Origin: Lachnospiraceae bacterium
GTDB lineage: Bacteria > Bacillota > Clostridia > Lachnospirales > Lachnospiraceae
Reading direction: 5' to 3'
Assembly (NCBI GenBank): GCA_022510745.1
Contig: JAFLSY010000011.1
Coordinates: forward strand, 62,001 to 126,000
DNA length: 64,000 nt
Shown here: in pieces, positions 36,896 through 46,468 of the stretch
How positions within the stretch are numbered: position 1 is the stretch's first letter
How the letters are laid out: each line of letters opens with the position of its first letter
The notes under the pieces: model-generated
What the model was told of the DNA's origin: nothing
The model's input: only the letters and a program-made list of their open reading frames with translations
Databases searched by the model: none
Translations under genes and position numbers: made by a program

Positions 36896-39067
36896 TTGAA
36901 GGACTATATTACATTGGCGATGCTCTGGCCCTTTGGGGGTGCCGTACTCACATGGCTTTCCGGCAGAGAGTGGCAGGGAAATACAGTCACGCCGCAGGGA
37001 CAGAATGAAGCAGCGGTTAGAAGGGCAGATTTATGTAGAAACATGATGGCCGCCGTTACCGTGTTGGGAGAGTTACTCATTGTTTTGGGGCTCTGGTTCT
37101 CGAGCGGTCTGGCGGATCGGATGGGACTGAGCGGTTTGTCAAGCGTTGCAGGAATTTTTGGAGGCGGAGGACAAAAGACTGGAAATGCGGTTATTGTGTA
37201 TTTGCAGCATATCTGCGGTATGGAACTGAGTTTTGCCGTAGATGGATTCAGAGGCCTGTATGCATTGATTGCCGCCTTTATGTGGCTGGTCAGCACGTTG
37301 TTTTCTTTTGATTATATGGCGCATTATTCAAATAAAAACAGGTATTATTTTTTCCTGCTTTTTACTTTGGGGGCAACGGTGGGCGTCTTTTTATCTGCGG
37401 ATTTCTTCACTATGTTCCTATTCTTTGAGATCATGTCCATGGCATCCTATGTGTGGGTTGCCCAGGATGAGAAGAAAGAATCTCTGCGGGCGGCGGAAAC
37501 TTATCTGGGAATTGCCGTTATCGGCGGACTGTGTATTCTGATGGGAATGTTTTTGCTCTTTGGAGAGTTAGGCAATCTGTCCACAGCAGGAGAAATCGGT
37601 GGAAACGGAGGACTTCTTCTGCTGACGGAAGGGCAGTATTCTCAGATGGCTCTTTCCGGAATACGCCGAGGCAGGGTATTGGCGGCAGGGCTTTTGATGT
37701 TGACGGGCTTTGGGGCCAAGGCAGGTGCCGTACCCCTGCATATCTGGCTGCCTAAGGCGCATCCCGTGGCACCGGCACCGGCTTCCGCACTGTTATCCGG
37801 TATTTTGACCAAAACAGGTGTATTCGGCGCCATGCTCCTGACTCTGCAGGTATTCTTCGGTAATCAAAACTTTGGGCTTTTGATTTTTGGGCTGGGGATT
37901 CTGACTATGGTGACAGGCGCGGTGCTGGCGTTGTTTTCGGTAGATTTAAAGCGGACGTTAGCATGTTCTTCCGTATCCCAGATAGGATTTATTTTCACGG
38001 GTGTAGGCACTGCGGCTCTGTTTAGGGGCACTTCGGTTGTTTCGGGAGAAGGCTATACTATATCTTTAAACGGTGGCATCCTGCACATGGTAAATCATTC
38101 GTTGATCAAGCTGGTGCTGTTCTGTGCGGCAGGTGTGGTCTTTATGAATCTACATAAGCTGAATCTGAATGAAATTCGAGGCTTTGGCAGAAAGAAGCCC
38201 CTTCTCCATATGATTTTTCTGGCAGGAGCTCTGGGAATTGCAGGTGTACCGCTCTTTAACGGCTATGTGAGCAAGAGTCTGCTCCATGAAGGGATTTTGC
38301 TTTTGCAGGAGGAACAGGCGGCTCTTTGGCTGAAAGCATCGGAATGGATTTTTATGATCAGCGGCGGTTGTACCGCGGCCTATATGACCAAGCTGTATAT
38401 AGCGCTTTTTTGGGAGAAGAATAAGGAAGAGTCTAAACAGGCGGCATATGAGGAGAAAAAGCAATATATGAAGCCCTTAAGTGCGGTACTGCTCGGTACC
38501 GCGGCGTTATTGCTTCCGGTTCTCGGCATCACAGCCGGTATCGGAGAGGGGGTATTTAACGGGGAGAGCCTGTGGGGAGCCCTGCTTTCTATGCTGATCG
38601 GTGCGGCGGTCTACCTGTTGGTCGTACGGCGTATTTTGATGAAGGATGGCGTTTATGTGGAACTTTGGAAGCCGCAGTGGGATTTGGAAGAACGTTTCTA
38701 CAGGCCGATCCTGCATGGACTGGAGTTGGGACTGAGTGTAGTGTGCAGAGTGCTGGACAGGCTGCCGGATTATCTGGTGGTGGGGCTGCGAAAGAGTATT
38801 TATAAGGATTCCCCCCTGCCTCACGAGCTGGAGGAAGGCAATGCGCTTACTCATGCGGCGGGTGTTTTGATGGATGACGGGAAAAAGGTACTGAATCGTA
38901 CATTCTACAGGAAGCGTCCGATTCAGATTTCCTTTGAACACAAACTGGCAATGTTTTTAGAGGCAGTAAAGGAAAATCATACCATGATAGGAAGAAGTTT
39001 ATCGTTTGGTTTGCTGCTTGTCTGTATCGGATTGCTTATGACACTCATATATATGCTTCTGATATAA
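36896..39067 (+). CDS. NuoL/MnhA-like large antiporter subunit 4
   Basis: A protein of about 723 residues with up to 16 helices. The TTG at 36896, eight bases after AGGAGG, gives the start MKDYITLAMLWPFGG; an in-frame GTG at 36887 lies in the ribosome site. Helix 5 Glu is in TMFLFFEIMSMASYV and helix 7 Lys is in GAKAGAVPLHIWLPKAHPVAPAPAS. HMVNHSLIKLVLFCAAG is also present. The extended C-terminus with a final helix resembles NuoL/MrpA, but the MbhD/E parts are separate genes. It ends the operon. Confidence 0.9.
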   Translation: MKDYITLAMLWPFGGAVLTWLSGREWQGNTVTPQGQNEAAVRRADLCRNMMAAVTVLGELLIVLGLWFSSGLADRMGLSGLSSVAGIFGGGGQKTGNAVIVYLQHICGMELSFAVDGFRGLYALIAAFMWLVSTLFSFDYMAHYSNKNRYYFFLLFTLGATVGVFLSADFFTMFLFFEIMSMASYVWVAQDEKKESLRAAETYLGIAVIGGLCILMGMFLLFGELGNLSTAGEIGGNGGLLLLTEGQYSQMALSGIRRGRVLAAGLLMLTGFGAKAGAVPLHIWLPKAHPVAPAPASALLSGILTKTGVFGAMLLTLQVFFGNQNFGLLIFGLGILTMVTGAVLALFSVDLKRTLACSSVSQIGFIFTGVGTAALFRGTSVVSGEGYTISLNGGILHMVNHSLIKLVLFCAAGVVFMNLHKLNLNEIRGFGRKKPLLHMIFLAGALGIAGVPLFNGYVSKSLLHEGILLLQEEQAALWLKASEWIFMISGGCTAAYMTKLYIALFWEKNKEESKQAAYEEKKQYMKPLSAVLLGTAALLLPVLGITAGIGEGVFNGESLWGALLSMLIGAAVYLLVVRRILMKDGVYVELWKPQWDLEERFYRPILHGLELGLSVVCRVLDRLPDYLVVGLRKSIYKDSPLPHELEEGNALTHAAGVLMDDGKKVLNRTFYRKRPIQISFEHKLAMFLEAVKENHTMIGRSLSFGLLLVCIGLLMTLIYMLLI

Positions 39068-39154
39068 ATGTCAATTTTTGGGGGCATGAAGGATAACTTG
39101 CAAAATTTGTCACAATATGCAAGAATTTAAAAATAACTTGCAAAATAAAAAATT

Positions 39155-39188
39155 AGGCTTTCTGATTTTCATATCAGAAAGCCTTTTA
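39155..39188 (+). terminator. Terminator of the antiporter operon
   Basis: AGGCTTTCTGA and TCAGAAAGCCT form an 11-bp stem followed by TTTT. Just before it, ATAACTTGCAAAAT occurs twice (about 39092 and 39132) with an inverted TTGC/GCAA between. Confidence 0.85.
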
Positions 39189-39261
39189 AAATCCCTAAAA
39201 TACGAGAAAAGAAAATTAGATAACAGTAAAAATGAAATCATAATTTAAATAACAAACGAAA

Positions 39262-40578
39262 TTATTTAAAGTCTATTAAATTTTTCCCGGTATACTGCAA
39301 GGCAATACGGTCCTCAGGGCGGGGATCCGTCAGATAGAGGATGATCAAGAAGCTCCACTCTAAAGGTTTCATGAGATAATATATCATATCCGCAATATGG
39401 CGGGACTTGATCAGTCGGGCAACCGGAAAACCGTAGGTGTCATAGAATTTGCGGACGGCTCTGTGGAAGCGGGGTGTCCGCTCTTCCAGAATCTGCTCAA
39501 AAGCATTTGCCACGCAGAGCTGACGGTTCACAATGACTTCATGCCCATGGCGGACGCCCAGACGCAGGGGCTTTACGATTTTTCTATGTCCGCCTGCGGC
39601 TACGGTACACAGATAGTGTTCATCATGGTAGACGTTCTGTGGAGACACTTTCTGGGAAAGATTCCACTGGCTGGTTTCTGTAAAGGCTTTGATCAGGATG
39701 TCGGGAGACTGCCCGAATAACAAAAGTACTGCTAATAAAATACCCAGTAAGGGCCACATCAGAAGGAATGCCGCAAGGGGCCAGCGGCCGGAATTTTGCA
39801 GCAGGGAGTCAGCCCAGGCAAGTACGGGCACCCGGTTGATCTTGTGGGGAGGAAAAGTATGGGCGAAGAGCTTCCATTCTCTTATCTTTACAATTACGCT
39901 TCTGGCCGTGATCAGAATGCAGTTTAAGGGAAGGAGCAAAAGCAGGTAATCAAAAGGTGTGTCTATCACAAAAACCTGCACTCCCCATATCATACTTTCC
40001 AGTGTGCCCAGATACATGGCAGCAAAGCCCAGTACTAGTAACAGGGGCGGCATTTTATGCAAGGGAATAAAGGTTACGATCAAATAGCCCAGTGCGCCTA
40101 CCAGCATAATGAAGAGAAGGGCCGGAACGGCTTCGGTATAGATTGGCGTATGCCGGGCGGCATTGGCCAGCGTGACCGGCCAGTCCGCCGAAAATACCAC
40201 CTCTTTTCCTATTTCTAAGTACAAGAAGCTGTACCACACACCCAGCAAAACAGTGATCACATCAATAACATGCGTCTTTTTTTGGCGTTCCACTTGTGCC
40301 GGAATCCAGATAAGAAAGAGAATTTCACTGAGAGTAAGCACTGGGGGATATACAAAAAAGGCGGAGGAAAAAATAATCCCCAAAACCGAAGCGATCAGTT
40401 CTGCCAGCAGTTCCGTAATACTCTCTGCCCGAAAAGGATTCGACCACATTGTAAGATGTATCATGCCCAGAGCATACAGGCCAAGCATTAAAATAAAACC
40501 GCCGCCCAGAGAAAGCAGTATGCCGGATACAAAGGGATGGCGCAGAAAAAAGTCCTTGATTTTACTTAATTGATTCAT
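39262..40578 (-). CDS. Polytopic membrane protein, DUF6688-like
   Basis: About 438 residues with eight or more predicted helices and a hydrophilic C-terminal third that contains YLCTVAAGGHRKIVKPLRLGVRHG and IADMIYYLMKPLEWSFLIILYL. I associate this C-terminal block with the DUF6688 family, whose function is unknown. The ATG at 40578 (MNQLSKIKDFF) has GGAAAGG upstream; longer in-frame starts run through the pyrG terminator and are unlikely. It lies just downstream of pyrG on the same strand. Confidence 0.7.
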   Translation of the reverse strand: MNQLSKIKDFFLRHPFVSGILLSLGGGFILMLGLYALGMIHLTMWSNPFRAESITELLAELIASVLGIIFSSAFFVYPPVLTLSEILFLIWIPAQVERQKKTHVIDVITVLLGVWYSFLYLEIGKEVVFSADWPVTLANAARHTPIYTEAVPALLFIMLVGALGYLIVTFIPLHKMPPLLLVLGFAAMYLGTLESMIWGVQVFVIDTPFDYLLLLLPLNCILITARSVIVKIREWKLFAHTFPPHKINRVPVLAWADSLLQNSGRWPLAAFLLMWPLLGILLAVLLLFGQSPDILIKAFTETSQWNLSQKVSPQNVYHDEHYLCTVAAGGHRKIVKPLRLGVRHGHEVIVNRQLCVANAFEQILEERTPRFHRAVRKFYDTYGFPVARLIKSRHIADMIYYLMKPLEWSFLIILYLTDPRPEDRIALQYTGKNLIDFK

Positions 40579-40627
40579 TGCAATACCGATACCTTTCCGC
40601 CTGCGCAGAATACCCGTGGCACAGACT

Positions 40628-40670
40628 AAAAAATCTCCCCGCCCGGGAAGTGACCCTTGGGCGGGGAGAT
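40628..40670 (-). terminator. pyrG terminator
   Basis: On the minus strand CTCCCCGCCC and GGGCGGGGAG form a GC-rich stem followed by ATTTTTTAG. Confidence 0.92.
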
Positions 40671-40778
40671 CACTATGGACATTTACCATAATAAGGCATC
40701 AAAAAGTGAATGTCAATAAAAATTTATCGAATTGCAATAAATATTTATTGAAATGCGAAATTTGGTTAGGACATACCG

Positions 40779-42386
40779 TTACTCATTCTTAAACTGCAGA
40801 GCGGCTTCCACAAAACCTTTGAACAGAGGGTGCGGTCTGTTGGGGCGGGATTTTAATTCGGGATGTGCCTGAGTAGCAATATAAAAGGGATGCTCCGGCA
40901 GTTCGCACATTTCCACGATACGGTTGTCGGGAGAGGTGCCGGAAAGCAGCAGGCCCTTTTCTGCCAAAGCTGCCCGATAATCATTATTCACCTCATAACG
41001 GTGTCTGTGACGCTCGGAAATATGATCGGCGCCGTAGAGTTTATGGGCCAGAGAGTCCTTGGCAAGTACGCAGGGATATGCTCCCAGCCTTAAGGTGCCG
41101 CCGATATCTTCCACTCCGTTTTGATCCGGAAGCAGTGCAATGACAGGATGGGTGGTGTTCGGCTCCATCTCGATGCTATGGGCGTCCTGATAACCGACTA
41201 CATTGCGGGCATATTCCACAATGGTAAGCTGCATACCCAGACAAAGCCCCAGAAAAGGAACTCCGTGGGTTCGGGCATAACAGATGGCGGTGATCATACC
41301 CTCGATGCCCCGGGAGCCGAAGCCGCCGGGAACCAGAATACCTTGTACATCGGCAAACAGCTCGTCCGCATTCTCCGGAGTTACGGTTTCCGAATCGATC
41401 CATTTGATATCTACCGTGGCATGATTGGAAATGCCGCCATGTTTTAACGCTTCGACTACACTGATATACGCGTCGTGCAGCTGCACGTATTTACCCACAA
41501 GTGCAATGGTAATATTATCGGTGGGATTTTTCAAATCTTCCACCATTTTTTCCCAGTCCGTCAAGTCTGGTTCGGGACAGTCTAAATGCAGACATTCACA
41601 GGCTACCTGTGCCAGACGCTCCTTCTCCATGGCAAGGGGCGCTTCATACAAATACTCCACATCCAGATTCTGCAGTACATGGTTGTGCGGAACATTACAG
41701 AAAAGAGCAATCTTGTCTTTGATGCCCTGATCTAAGGGATGTTCGCTCCTGCAGACAATGATATCCGGCTGAATCCCCATACCCTGTAAATCTTTAACGC
41801 TGGCCTGCGTGGGTTTGGTCTTGAGCTCTTGGGAAGCGTTCAGATAAGGAATCAGAGTAACATGGATCAGAATCGCATTCTCGTGGCCCACCTCATGCTG
41901 GAACTGTCGGATGGATTCTAAAAAAGGCTGGCTTTCAATATCACCTACGGTGCCGCCCACCTCAATAATGGCGATGCAGGTATCCTCATCCGTAAAATTA
42001 CGATAAAAACGGCTCTTGATCTCATTGGTAATATGCGGAATTACCTGAACGGTGCCGCCACCATAATCGCCCCTCCGCTCCTTGTGCAGAACGCTCCAAT
42101 ATACCTTACCGGTGGTTACATTGGAGTTTTTATTCAGATTTTCGTCAATGAAGCGCTCATAATGTCCTAAGTCCAAATCAGTTTCCGTGCCGTCATCGGT
42201 GACGAAAACTTCACCGTGCTGAATGGGGTTCATGGTACCGGGATCAATATTGATGTAGGGATCAAATTTCTGCATGGTTACCTTGTAACCGCGGGCTTTT
42301 AACAGACGGCCCAAAGAGGCGGCAGTGATTCCCTTTCCAAGACCGGAAACGACTCCTCCCGTTACAAATACATACTTGACTGGCAT
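40779..42386 (-). CDS. pyrG: CTP synthase
   Basis: A 535-residue enzyme making CTP from UTP, ATP and glutamine. The amidoligase N-terminus is [23 protein letters not shown]. The glutaminase domain has the nucleophile in FLGLCLGMQ and its His/Glu near [18 protein letters not shown]. Length and motif order are standard. The leader contains a promoter and a terminator hairpin, so expression is probably controlled by attenuation. Confidence 0.97.
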   Translation of the reverse strand: MPVKYVFVTGGVVSGLGKGITAASLGRLLKARGYKVTMQKFDPYINIDPGTMNPIQHGEVFVTDDGTETDLDLGHYERFIDENLNKNSNVTTGKVYWSVLHKERRGDYGGGTVQVIPHITNEIKSRFYRNFTDEDTCIAIIEVGGTVGDIESQPFLESIRQFQHEVGHENAILIHVTLIPYLNASQELKTKPTQASVKDLQGMGIQPDIIVCRSEHPLDQGIKDKIALFCNVPHNHVLQNLDVEYLYEAPLAMEKERLAQVACECLHLDCPEPDLTDWEKMVEDLKNPTDNITIALVGKYVQLHDAYISVVEALKHGGISNHATVDIKWIDSETVTPENADELFADVQGILVPGGFGSRGIEGMITAICYARTHGVPFLGLCLGMQLTIVEYARNVVGYQDAHSIEMEPNTTHPVIALLPDQNGVEDIGGTLRLGAYPCVLAKDSLAHKLYGADHISERHRHRYEVNNDYRAALAEKGLLLSGTSPDNRIVEMCELPEHPFYIATQAHPELKSRPNRPHPLFKGFVEAALQFKNE

Positions 42387-42412
42387 AGCGACACCTCGAC
42401 TTTAATATTTTG

Positions 42413-42452
42413 GTAAAATAAAAAAGGCGCTATAAATACATCTATAGCGCCT
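42413..42452 (-). promoter_or_regulatory. Leader terminator (attenuator) of pyrG
   Basis: On the minus strand AAAGGCGCTATA...TATAGCGCCTTTTTT is a complete intrinsic terminator located between the promoter and the pyrG start codon. The known pyrG mechanism in Bacillus uses reiterated G at the 5' end of the transcript; the predicted start here is A/T-rich, so the control signal may differ. Confidence 0.75.
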
Positions 42453-42468
42453 TTGCTTTGATAATTGG

Positions 42469-42497
42469 ATTTTAGCACCCCGGGATTCTATTGTCAA
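42469..42497 (-). promoter_or_regulatory. Sigma-A promoter of pyrG
   Basis: On the minus strand, TTGACA (42497-42492), a 17-nt spacer and TAAAAT (42474-42469). Transcription would start near 42462, before the leader terminator. Confidence 0.8.
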
Positions 42498-42679
42498 TAT
42501 TTGAATGGTTTGGGGCAGGAGGGGCAAAAGTGTTATAGTGCGGTAATTTTATAAAAAATTGATATTTCTTCATGTCTTTTTTATAGCATATTTAAAAAGG
42601 TTGTGTTACAATAAAAGCCGAAATATGTATAGAAACAGGAAATCAGAAATTTGCAGAAGGAAAATGGTTAAAATACATT

Positions 42680-44152
42680 ATGAAAGCAGGATTTGACAAC
42701 GAAAAATATCTAAAACTTCAGTCGGAGCATATCAGGGAGCGTATCGGCAAATTCGGAGATAAGCTGTATCTGGAATTTGGAGGGAAGCTTTTTGATGATT
42801 ATCATGCTTCAAGGGTCCTGCCGGGTTTTGAACCGGACAGTAAGCTGCGCATGCTGATGAAGCTTTCCGACAGAGCGGAAATTATAATCGTAATAAATGC
42901 TGCACATATTGAAAAGAATAAAGTACGCGGAGACTTAGGTATCACTTACGATGAAGACGTGCAGAGACTGATGTATGAATTTACAAGCCGCGGTCTCTAT
43001 GTAGGCAGCGTCGTGCTGACCCATTACGCGGGGCAGCCCCGTGCAGTGGAATTCAAGGCTAAGCTGGAAAAAAAGCAGGTAAAGGTGTATCTGCATTATA
43101 CCATAGAGGGTTATCCTTCCAATATTCCCCTGATCGTCAGTGAGGATGGCTTTGGCAGAAATGAATATATTGAAACGCAGAGACCGTTAGTAGTAGTGAC
43201 GGCACCCGGTCCGGGAAGCGGCAAGATGGCAACCTGCTTGTCCCAGCTCTATCACGATAATAGAAGAGGCATCAAGGCAGGATATGCAAAATACGAGACT
43301 TTCCCTATCTGGAACGTGCCGCTTAAGCATCCCATCAATCTGGCCTACGAGGCGGCGACAGCCGATTTGAACGATATCAACATGATCGATCCTTTCCATT
43401 TGGAAGCTTATGGAGAGACGACAGTCAATTATAACAGAGATATAGAAATCTTCCCTGTACTCCATGCTATTTTTGAAGGGATATATGGGGAAAATCCCTA
43501 TAAGTCCCCTACGGATATGGGCGTGAATATGGCGGGGTTCTGTATTGTGGATGACGAAGTATGTAAAGAAGCGTCCCACATGGAGATTATCCGGCGCTAC
43601 TACACGACTTTGAATGATGTGCTCAAAGGCAAAGCCAAGGAAAATGAGGTTTACAAAATAGAGCTTCTGATGAAGCAGGCCAAGATATCTACTGACGACA
43701 GGAAGGTAACGGTCGCAGCAAAGAAACGGGCGCAGGAACTGCAGGTGCCCACCGCTGCCATAGAGCTTTTGGACGGAACGATCATAACATCCAAGACTAC
43801 GGACCTACTGGGAGCGTCCGCGGCATTATTGTTAAATGCCTTAAAATATCTGGGCGGCGTGGAAGACGATGTGCACCTGATCTCTCCGGAGGCCATTGAG
43901 CCGATTCAGGAATTGAAAACGAAGTATCTGGGAGGGAAAAATCCCAGACTGCATACGGATGAGGTGCTGATCGCACTCTCGGTTTCCGCTATGAATGATA
44001 AGAATGCCAGAAAAGCATTGGAACAGATTCCGAAACTGCGGGGATGTCAGGTGCATACCACCGTTATGCTTTCGGAAGTGGATATCAAAACATTTAAGAA
44101 GCTGGGTGTGGACCTGACCAGCGAACCAATCTTAAAAGGAAAGAGTAATTAA
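42680..44152 (+). CDS. DUF1846 family protein
   Basis: A 490-residue cytoplasmic protein of the DUF1846 family, known from structural genomics but without an established reaction. Typical blocks are the start GFDNEKYLKLQSEHIRERI, EFGGKLFDDYHASRVLPGF, and VVVTAPGPGSGKMATCLSQLYHD, which looks like a phosphate-binding loop. It ends immediately before ftsH, with no gap. Confidence 0.9.
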   Translation: MKAGFDNEKYLKLQSEHIRERIGKFGDKLYLEFGGKLFDDYHASRVLPGFEPDSKLRMLMKLSDRAEIIIVINAAHIEKNKVRGDLGITYDEDVQRLMYEFTSRGLYVGSVVLTHYAGQPRAVEFKAKLEKKQVKVYLHYTIEGYPSNIPLIVSEDGFGRNEYIETQRPLVVVTAPGPGSGKMATCLSQLYHDNRRGIKAGYAKYETFPIWNVPLKHPINLAYEAATADLNDINMIDPFHLEAYGETTVNYNRDIEIFPVLHAIFEGIYGENPYKSPTDMGVNMAGFCIVDDEVCKEASHMEIIRRYYTTLNDVLKGKAKENEVYKIELLMKQAKISTDDRKVTVAAKKRAQELQVPTAAIELLDGTIITSKTTDLLGASAALLLNALKYLGGVEDDVHLISPEAIEPIQELKTKYLGGKNPRLHTDEVLIALSVSAMNDKNARKALEQIPKLRGCQVHTTVMLSEVDIKTFKKLGVDLTSEPILKGKSN

Positions 44153-46405
44153 ATGAGCGACCATAACTTAAACGAATTTGATAACGGAAACGGTTATAAT
44201 AACGGAAACCGCGGAGGAAGCCAAGGCGGCGGGGGGAACGGAAGCAGCGGTGGCGGCTCCAATCCCAGACGTGTTAATTTTCTGCTGCTGTTGGTTGCAG
44301 CTCTGATTACTTTGGTACTGACCAGCGTTTTTATGCGCACCTTAAGTAACAGTAACACCGAGGAGATCAGTTACAGCCAGTTTATGCAGTGGGTGGATGA
44401 CGGACGGGTCGAAGGACAGCCCAATACCGTTGTGGAAAGCGTACATTACGGTTCTGACAGGATTTATATTGAAAAAGTAGCGGAGGAGGAGCGCCAGATA
44501 AATCCGCTGCTGGCTTACTATACCACGGCGGCTAAAACGACTTACTATACGGCCATGGTGGAGGACGATACTCTGCCTGAAAGGCTGCGAGAGGCCGGTG
44601 TTTTGGTATGGGGGTATATTCCTGACAACTCCGGAATTATTGTGGAAATTCTGCTGTACTATGTATTGCCTTTGGTATTGTTCTGGGTGTTGCTCAGTTT
44701 CTTATTCCGCAGGATGAACAAAGGCGGCGGTCCCATGGGCGTGGGTAAGAGCAATGCAAAGGTCTATGTGCAGAAAGAGACCGGCATTACCTTTAAAGAT
44801 GTAGCGGGTGAGGATGAAGCCAAGGAATCCCTGCAGGAAGTAGTGGATTTCTTACACAATCCCGGCAAGTATTCCAAGATCGGTGCAAAGCTTCCAAAAG
44901 GCGCGCTGTTAGTGGGACCTCCCGGGACGGGCAAGACCCTGCTGGCCAAGGCGGTAGCGGGAGAAGCCGGCGTGCCGTTCTTCTCTTTGGCAGGTTCCGA
45001 CTTTATCGAATTATATGTGGGCGTGGGCGCTTCCCGTGTGAGAGATCTGTTTAAGGAAGCTACCAAGAATGCTCCCTGCATTATTTTTATCGACGAAATT
45101 GATGCCATCGGCAGAAGCCGCGATTCCAAATACGGCGGTGGCAATGAGGAGAGAGAACAGACCCTAAATCAGCTGCTCTCCGAAATGGACGGTTTTGATA
45201 CTTCTAAGGGTATTTTGATTCTGGGCGCTACCAACCGCCCGGAGATTCTGGATAAGGCCCTCTTGCGTCCCGGTCGTTTCGACCGCCGGATCATTGTGGA
45301 TAAGCCGGACTTAAAAGGGCGTGTGGAAATTTTAAAAGTACATGCCAAGGACGTAAAGATGGATGAAACGGTGGATCTTGACGCCATTGCTCTGGCTACC
45401 AGCGGCGCGGTGGGTGCAGACCTTGCCAATATGATCAATGAAGCCGCCATCAATGCGGTCAAGGACAATAGGGAATATGTCTGCCAGAAAGATCTGTTCG
45501 ATGCTGTAGAGCAGGTACTGGTAGGCAAGGAGAAGAAGGACCGCATCATGAGCAAGGAGGAGCGGAAGATTGTTTCCTACCATGAAGTTGGTCATGCGCT
45601 GGTGAGCGCATTGCAGAAGAATTCGGAACCGGTGCAGAAGATTACCATTGTACCCCGTACTATGGGTGCATTAGGCTATGTTATGCATGTGCCGGAAGAA
45701 GAGAAATATTTAAATACCGAAGCGGAACTGCGGGATATGTTGGTGAGTCTGGTAGCAGGACGGGCCGCTGAGGAGATCGTATTCGAGACCGTTACCACGG
45801 GTGCAGCCAATGATATTGAAAAGGCGACGGGTATCGCCCGCTCTATGGTTACCCAGTACGGTATGAGCAAGCGCTTTGGATTGGTTGGACTGTCCACCGT
45901 GGAGAGTAAGTATCTTGAGGGGCGCGAAGTGATGAACTGCAGCGACAAGACCGCGGCGGAAGTGGATGCGGAAGTAGTGGCAATCTTGAAAGAAAGCTAT
46001 GAAAAGGCCAAAGAACTGCTTTCCGAGAACAGAGAGCTGATGGATAAGCTGGCTGCATTCCTAATAGAAAAAGAGACCATTACCGGTAAGGAGTTTATGG
46101 AAATCTTCCGCAGGGAAAAAGGCCTGCCGGATCCGGAAGAAACTTCTGAGGAAAAAGCAGAGGAGGAGAAGCCTGAAAAAGGCAGTTTCGTGGATGCGAC
46201 TATTAAAGACGAAATCTCCGCAGCGGAAAGTTCCGGCGAAGGAGCTTCCAAGGACGAAGTTTCCATGGAAGACATTTCCACAGAAGAGAATTCCGGCACA
46301 GAAGTTTCCAGAGAGGAAACTTTCCGGACTGACGCTTATACACAGCCGAAAAATTCCTCTGACATCGGGGTGTTCTCCAATCATCATTTGGGAGACGACA
46401 GATAA
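44153..46405 (+). CDS. ftsH: ATP-dependent zinc metalloprotease FtsH
   Basis: A 750-residue membrane AAA+ protease. It has a Gly/Asn-rich N-terminal leader of about 40 residues, then two helices around an extracytoplasmic domain. The Walker A motif GPPGTGKT is at 255-262, the Walker B is IIFIDEID, and the SRH region ends in RPGRFDRRI. The zinc site is H477-EVGH-481. The C-terminal 95 residues are unusual: acidic and Ser/Thr/Glu-rich, with short repeats around EVS and EDIS. Both the Gly/Asn leader and this tail extend beyond the usual family length. Confidence 0.95.
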   Translation: MSDHNLNEFDNGNGYNNGNRGGSQGGGGNGSSGGGSNPRRVNFLLLLVAALITLVLTSVFMRTLSNSNTEEISYSQFMQWVDDGRVEGQPNTVVESVHYGSDRIYIEKVAEEERQINPLLAYYTTAAKTTYYTAMVEDDTLPERLREAGVLVWGYIPDNSGIIVEILLYYVLPLVLFWVLLSFLFRRMNKGGGPMGVGKSNAKVYVQKETGITFKDVAGEDEAKESLQEVVDFLHNPGKYSKIGAKLPKGALLVGPPGTGKTLLAKAVAGEAGVPFFSLAGSDFIELYVGVGASRVRDLFKEATKNAPCIIFIDEIDAIGRSRDSKYGGGNEEREQTLNQLLSEMDGFDTSKGILILGATNRPEILDKALLRPGRFDRRIIVDKPDLKGRVEILKVHAKDVKMDETVDLDAIALATSGAVGADLANMINEAAINAVKDNREYVCQKDLFDAVEQVLVGKEKKDRIMSKEERKIVSYHEVGHALVSALQKNSEPVQKITIVPRTMGALGYVMHVPEEEKYLNTEAELRDMLVSLVAGRAAEEIVFETVTTGAANDIEKATGIARSMVTQYGMSKRFGLVGLSTVESKYLEGREVMNCSDKTAAEVDAEVVAILKESYEKAKELLSENRELMDKLAAFLIEKETITGKEFMEIFRREKGLPDPEETSEEKAEEEKPEKGSFVDATIKDEISAAESSGEGASKDEVSMEDISTEENSGTEVSREETFRTDAYTQPKNSSDIGVFSNHHLGDDR

Positions 46406-46422
46406 AACAGGCACAGGGATAG

Positions 46423-46451
46423 AAGCCGTATCAGTTTTGGTACGGCTTTTT
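46423..46451 (+). terminator. Terminator after ftsH
   Basis: AAGCCGTA and TACGGCTT form the stem around TCAGTTTTGG, followed by TTT. Confidence 0.85.
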
Positions 46452-46468
46452 GCAGGTGGGAGAGCGAT

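Noticed and set aside
29700-39067. Complex I or membrane-bound hydrogenase operon
   Set aside because: No NuoB/C/D/H-like or hydrogenase large/small subunit gene is present in the operon or beside it within the window.
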